From Streptomyces rishiriensis (GTDB lineage: Bacteria; Actinomycetota; Actinomycetes; Streptomycetales; Streptomycetaceae), in contig NZ_BEWA01000012.1 of the NCBI RefSeq assembly GCF_003112535.1, forward strand, positions 558,001 to 622,000: 64,000 nt of DNA, written 5' to 3'. Positions 61,641 through 64,000 of this stretch are shown piece after piece (positions within the stretch are counted from its first letter, which is position 1; each line of letters starts with the position of its first letter). The notes below the pieces were generated by a model. It did no database searches, was not told where the DNA came from, and saw only the letters and a list, made by a program, of their open reading frames with translations. The position numbers and the translations under genes were made by a program.

Positions 61641-61670
61641 CGGACGGACCGAAAGGCTTTCGGCCGTCCG
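61641..61670 (-). terminator. Second hairpin in the sucC upstream region
   Basis: CGGACGG-A-CCGAAA, a GGC loop, then TTTCGGCCGTCCG: a 13-bp stem with one bulge. It lies about 220 bases past the secreted protein's stop. Confidence 0.5.
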
Positions 61671-61726
61671 AGAACCGTTCACCTCACGGAGTCGATGGGT
61701 CGAACCGGCGACGCCGAATATGCGAC

Positions 61727-61802
61727 GCCGGAAAACGGGACGACGGAAACGGGGCGACGGAAACGGGACGAGACGACGGATACGAGACGACGAATGCGAG
61801 GA
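61727..61802. repeat. Degenerate GACGGAAACGGG tandem repeats
   Basis: Five imperfect units of 14-17 bases (GGAAAACGGGACGAC, GGAAACGGGGCGAC, GGAAACGGGACGAGAC and two more degenerate) in the 3' flank of the secreted-protein gene. Confidence 0.6.
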
Positions 61803-61888
61803 GGCCGGACGCCAAGGCGAGGGGCGGCCTCGATCGAGCGGGCGGGCGGGCGGGGCAGCGCGGGGCAGCGCGGAGAGCGCCGCTCCGG

Positions 61889-62884
61889 CTAACCGGGGAA
61901 GACCGGGACGTCCCGGTACCTGTCCTGCGGCTCCACGACGTCGGAATCGGCCCCACCGCCGAGCGCGGGCTGCAGCGCCGGCCGATGGCAGGGCGTGACG
62001 ACGGCATGCGCGTCACCGTGCCGTGCGACACCGCTGTCGGACGCCGGCCCGCCGGCCGGATCGCCGCCGGACGGTCCCTGGTGCGCCGGAGAGGACGGGG
62101 GCGACGGGACGGCCGGGGGCCCGCTGCGGGCGGGCGCGACCCGGTGAACGGCACGCATCGAGCCGCCGACCACGGAACCCACCGGCCCGTAGGCCGACGT
62201 GTCCGCCGCCGCCACGGCCGCCGCTGCCATAGCCGTCGGCGCCGAGCCCGTTCGAAGGCGGGCCGCCCTCCGAGCCACGGGCCCCTTCCCACCCGGCGCC
62301 GACGCCGACGGTGTCGGGGCCGGGGTCGGGGCCGGGGCCGGGGCCGGGTCCACGACAGTCCCCTCCGCACCCTCGGCAGGGGGCGTCCCCACCGGCGACG
62401 GCGGCGAGGGAAGAGCCGGGACATCAGGAAGGTCGGGGAGGCCGGGGAGGCCGGGGAGCGCAGGAAGACCCGGCACCGCCGGCAACCGGACCGGCAGCGA
62501 GACAGACAGCCGGACCTGGACCGGGGCCGGGGGCGGAGTCGGGGCCAGGACAGGAGGCCGGGCCAGGAAAGGAGTTGGGGCCGGGGCCTGGTCCGGGGCT
62601 GGGGCTGGGGCTGGGGCCCGGACCGAGGTCGGAGCCGGAGCCGGAGCCGACGCCGAGAGCTCGGCGATGAGCGCGGTCGGTGTCGGCACGCCCTCCGCCG
62701 CATGCGCCTGGCCACCGCAGAGAAACCCGAGCGCGGACAACCCGGCCACCAGCAGCGCGAGTTGCAGCGCATGCCGCCCGACCGCGGTGCGCAGGAAGCG
62801 CAGAGCGGCGACAGACAGGGCGGTGGGCCAGGTCAAAGGGGACGTTCTTCCCGTGCGGCGACAGCGTGGCCCCGATCCTCGCAC
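61889..62884 (-). CDS. Secreted Pro/Ala-rich protein
   Basis: A protein of about 331 residues with a signal peptide (ALQLALLVAGLSALGFLCGG, cleavage near QAHA-AEG). The mature part is dominated by PAPAPAP and LPGLPGLPDLPD runs and has no recognisable fold. It looks like a wall-spanning or surface protein. The start is uncertain: a GTG at 62884, or a TTG at 62905. The codon use is strongly GC-biased, but frame and signal peptide support a real gene. It lies just downstream of the VWA gene. Confidence 0.72.
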   Translation of the reverse strand: MRGSGPRCRRTGRTSPLTWPTALSVAALRFLRTAVGRHALQLALLVAGLSALGFLCGGQAHAAEGVPTPTALIAELSASAPAPAPTSVRAPAPAPAPDQAPAPTPFLARPPVLAPTPPPAPVQVRLSVSLPVRLPAVPGLPALPGLPGLPDLPDVPALPSPPSPVGTPPAEGAEGTVVDPAPAPAPTPAPTPSASAPGGKGPVARRAARLRTGSAPTAMAAAAVAAADTSAYGPVGSVVGGSMRAVHRVAPARSGPPAVPSPPSSPAHQGPSGGDPAGGPASDSGVARHGDAHAVVTPCHRPALQPALGGGADSDVVEPQDRYRDVPVFPG

Positions 62885-62942
62885 GCGTGTCCCGCGGTAG
62901 CGCAAGCCCCCGTTACCGATGGGTATCCGTGCCCTCGCGCCC

Positions 62943-64000
62943 TCACTCGATGTCCGGCACGGGCAGCGGACGTTTCTCTATCGCCGCTGCCATGACCTCC
63001 GGAAACAGGTCGGGGGTGCACGCGAACGCCGGTGCGCCCAGCGCCGCGAGGGCGGCCGCGTGCTCCCGGTCATAGGACGGCGCGCCGTCGTCCGACAGCG
63101 CGAGCAGCGCCACGAACTGCACGCCCGACGCCTTCATCGCCGCGACCCGCTTGAGCATCTCGTCGCGTATGCCTCCCTCGAACAGGTCGCTGATGAGCAC
63201 CACCACCGTCTCCGCGGGCCGGGTGATCTGCGACTGGCAGTAGGCGAGCGCCCGGTTGATGTCGGTGCCGCCGCCGAGCTGGGTGCCGAACAGAACGTCC
63301 ACCGGGTCGTCGAGCCGGTCGGTGAGGTCGGCGACCGCCGTGTCGAAGACGACGAGCCGCGTGCTGATCGACCGCATCGAGGCGAGCACGGCCCCGAACA
63401 CCGAGGCGTACACGACCGACGACGCCATCGACCCCGACTGGTCGATGCAGAGGATCACCTCCTTCTTCATGGACTGCGAAGCCCGCCCGTATCCCACGAG
63501 CCGCTCCGGCACGACCGTCCCGTGTTCGGGCAGATAGTGCTTCAGGTTGGCGGCGATCGTGCGGTTCCAGTCGATGTCGTGGTGACGCGGTCTGCTGACG
63601 CGCGCGCTGCGGTCCAGCGCGCCGGTGAGCGCGGTCCGGGTTCGGGTGGCGAGCCGCTTCTCCAGGTCCTCGACGACCTTGCGGACGACGGCTCTCGCCG
63701 TCTCCCTCGTCGTCTCCGGCATCGCCTTGTTGAGGGAGAGCAGTGTGCCGACGAGATGCACGTCGGCCTCCACCGCCTCCAGCATCTCCGGCTCCAGCAG
63801 CAGCGCGGACAGCCCGAGCCGCTCGATGGCGTCGCGCTGCATGACCTGCACGACGGAGGAGGGGAAGTACGTCCGGATGTCCCCGAGCCAGCGTGCCACG
63901 GACGGCGCCGAGGCCCCCAGTCCCGCCGTGCGCTCGCGCCCGGCCTGCTTGCCCTCCCCCTTGCCGTAGAGCGCGGTGAGCGCCCCGTCCATCGCCGCGT
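62943..64000 (-). CDS. VWA domain protein (CoxE-like), N-terminus beyond the window
   Basis: At least 352 residues; the frame stays open to the right edge, so the start is outside. A helical N-terminal part (VARWLGDIRTYFPSSVVQVMQ) is followed by a von Willebrand A domain with an intact metal site (IDQSGSMASS, then Thr in GGGTDINRAL and Asp in LISDLFEGG). Such proteins usually work with a MoxR-type AAA ATPase, which should be encoded to the right of this window. Its C-terminus is close to the secreted protein gene. Confidence 0.9.
   Translation of the reverse strand, partial: AAMDGALTALYGKGEGKQAGRERTAGLGASAPSVARWLGDIRTYFPSSVVQVMQRDAIERLGLSALLLEPEMLEAVEADVHLVGTLLSLNKAMPETTRETARAVVRKVVEDLEKRLATRTRTALTGALDRSARVSRPRHHDIDWNRTIAANLKHYLPEHGTVVPERLVGYGRASQSMKKEVILCIDQSGSMASSVVYASVFGAVLASMRSISTRLVVFDTAVADLTDRLDDPVDVLFGTQLGGGTDINRALAYCQSQITRPAETVVVLISDLFEGGIRDEMLKRVAAMKASGVQFVALLALSDDGAPSYDREHAAALAALGAPAFACTPDLFPEVMAAAIEKRPLPVPDIE

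Larger units (their letters stand above)
61263..61888. other. Long non-coding stretch upstream of sucC
   Basis: 626 bases with no believable gene. It should contain the sucCD promoter (the AT-richer part around 61420-61490), two terminator-like hairpins for the upstream minus-strand gene, and a GA-rich repeat block. Other short stems (AGCCCC/GGGGCT at about 61566-61581 and CCCC-AAT-GGGG near 61600) give it an unusually structured appearance. Confidence 0.5.

Overview
This is a high-GC, densely coded actinobacterial chromosome segment, almost certainly from Streptomyces. The evidence is very GC-rich third codon positions, many GTG starts, GTGA/ATGA gene overlaps, Scr1-type HTH/DUF397 and DUF2690 regulators, and a core gene order (dac, trpS, glyA, betaine genes, mdh, folD, purHN, sucCD). 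From memory, unchecked, that order resembles the SCO4800-SCO4850 region of S. coelicolor. I saw no rRNA, tRNA, CRISPR array, prophage or insertion sequence.

Layout. 0-9.6 kb: an MMPL exporter divergent from a two-component system, an orphan solute-binding protein, a frameshifted metallophosphoesterase, a D,D-carboxypeptidase and a YihY membrane protein. 9.7-13.5 kb: two divergent pairs carrying the four steps of decaprenylphosphoryl-arabinose type synthesis (UbiA-type DPPR synthase, PAP2 phosphatase, DprE1, DprE2). 13.5-19.6 kb: 2H RNA ligase, trpS, glyA (behind a ZTP riboswitch), an ATP-grasp ligase, a small lipoprotein and an EamA-type transporter.

19.8-31.4 kb looks accessory. A tightly coupled six-gene operon encodes a membrane-anchored ABM protein, a fused aminodeoxychorismate synthase, a benzoate-CoA-ligase-like enzyme, a second adenylate-forming enzyme, an FAD monooxygenase and a PabC-like lyase. 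Together these could make, activate and oxidise p-aminobenzoate. Next come three AhpD-like CxxC proteins around a MocR regulator, and a decayed PEP-mutase-like gene.

31.4-41.3 kb: a choline/glycine betaine operon (aldehyde dehydrogenase, GMC oxidase, ATPase, fused permease, binding protein), with a LysR regulator divergent from an MFS exporter. 41.3-47.7 kb: an Scr1/DUF397 pair, mdh, two related HTH membrane proteins, DUF3017 and folD. 47.9-52.1 kb: an FHA-like protein overlapping a Ser/Thr kinase with an extracellular transglycosylase-like domain, then two secreted proteins. 52.2-64 kb: purH-purN, membrane proteins (one with a 36-bp coding minisatellite), a membrane-anchored sigma-like protein, sucC-sucD, a Pro-rich secreted protein and a truncated VWA gene.

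One-carbon and purine genes cluster here (glyA, folD, purN, purH). The ZTP riboswitch makes regulatory sense because ZMP/ZTP builds up when formyl-tetrahydrofolate runs short. All assignments come from reading the sequence; no database search was run.
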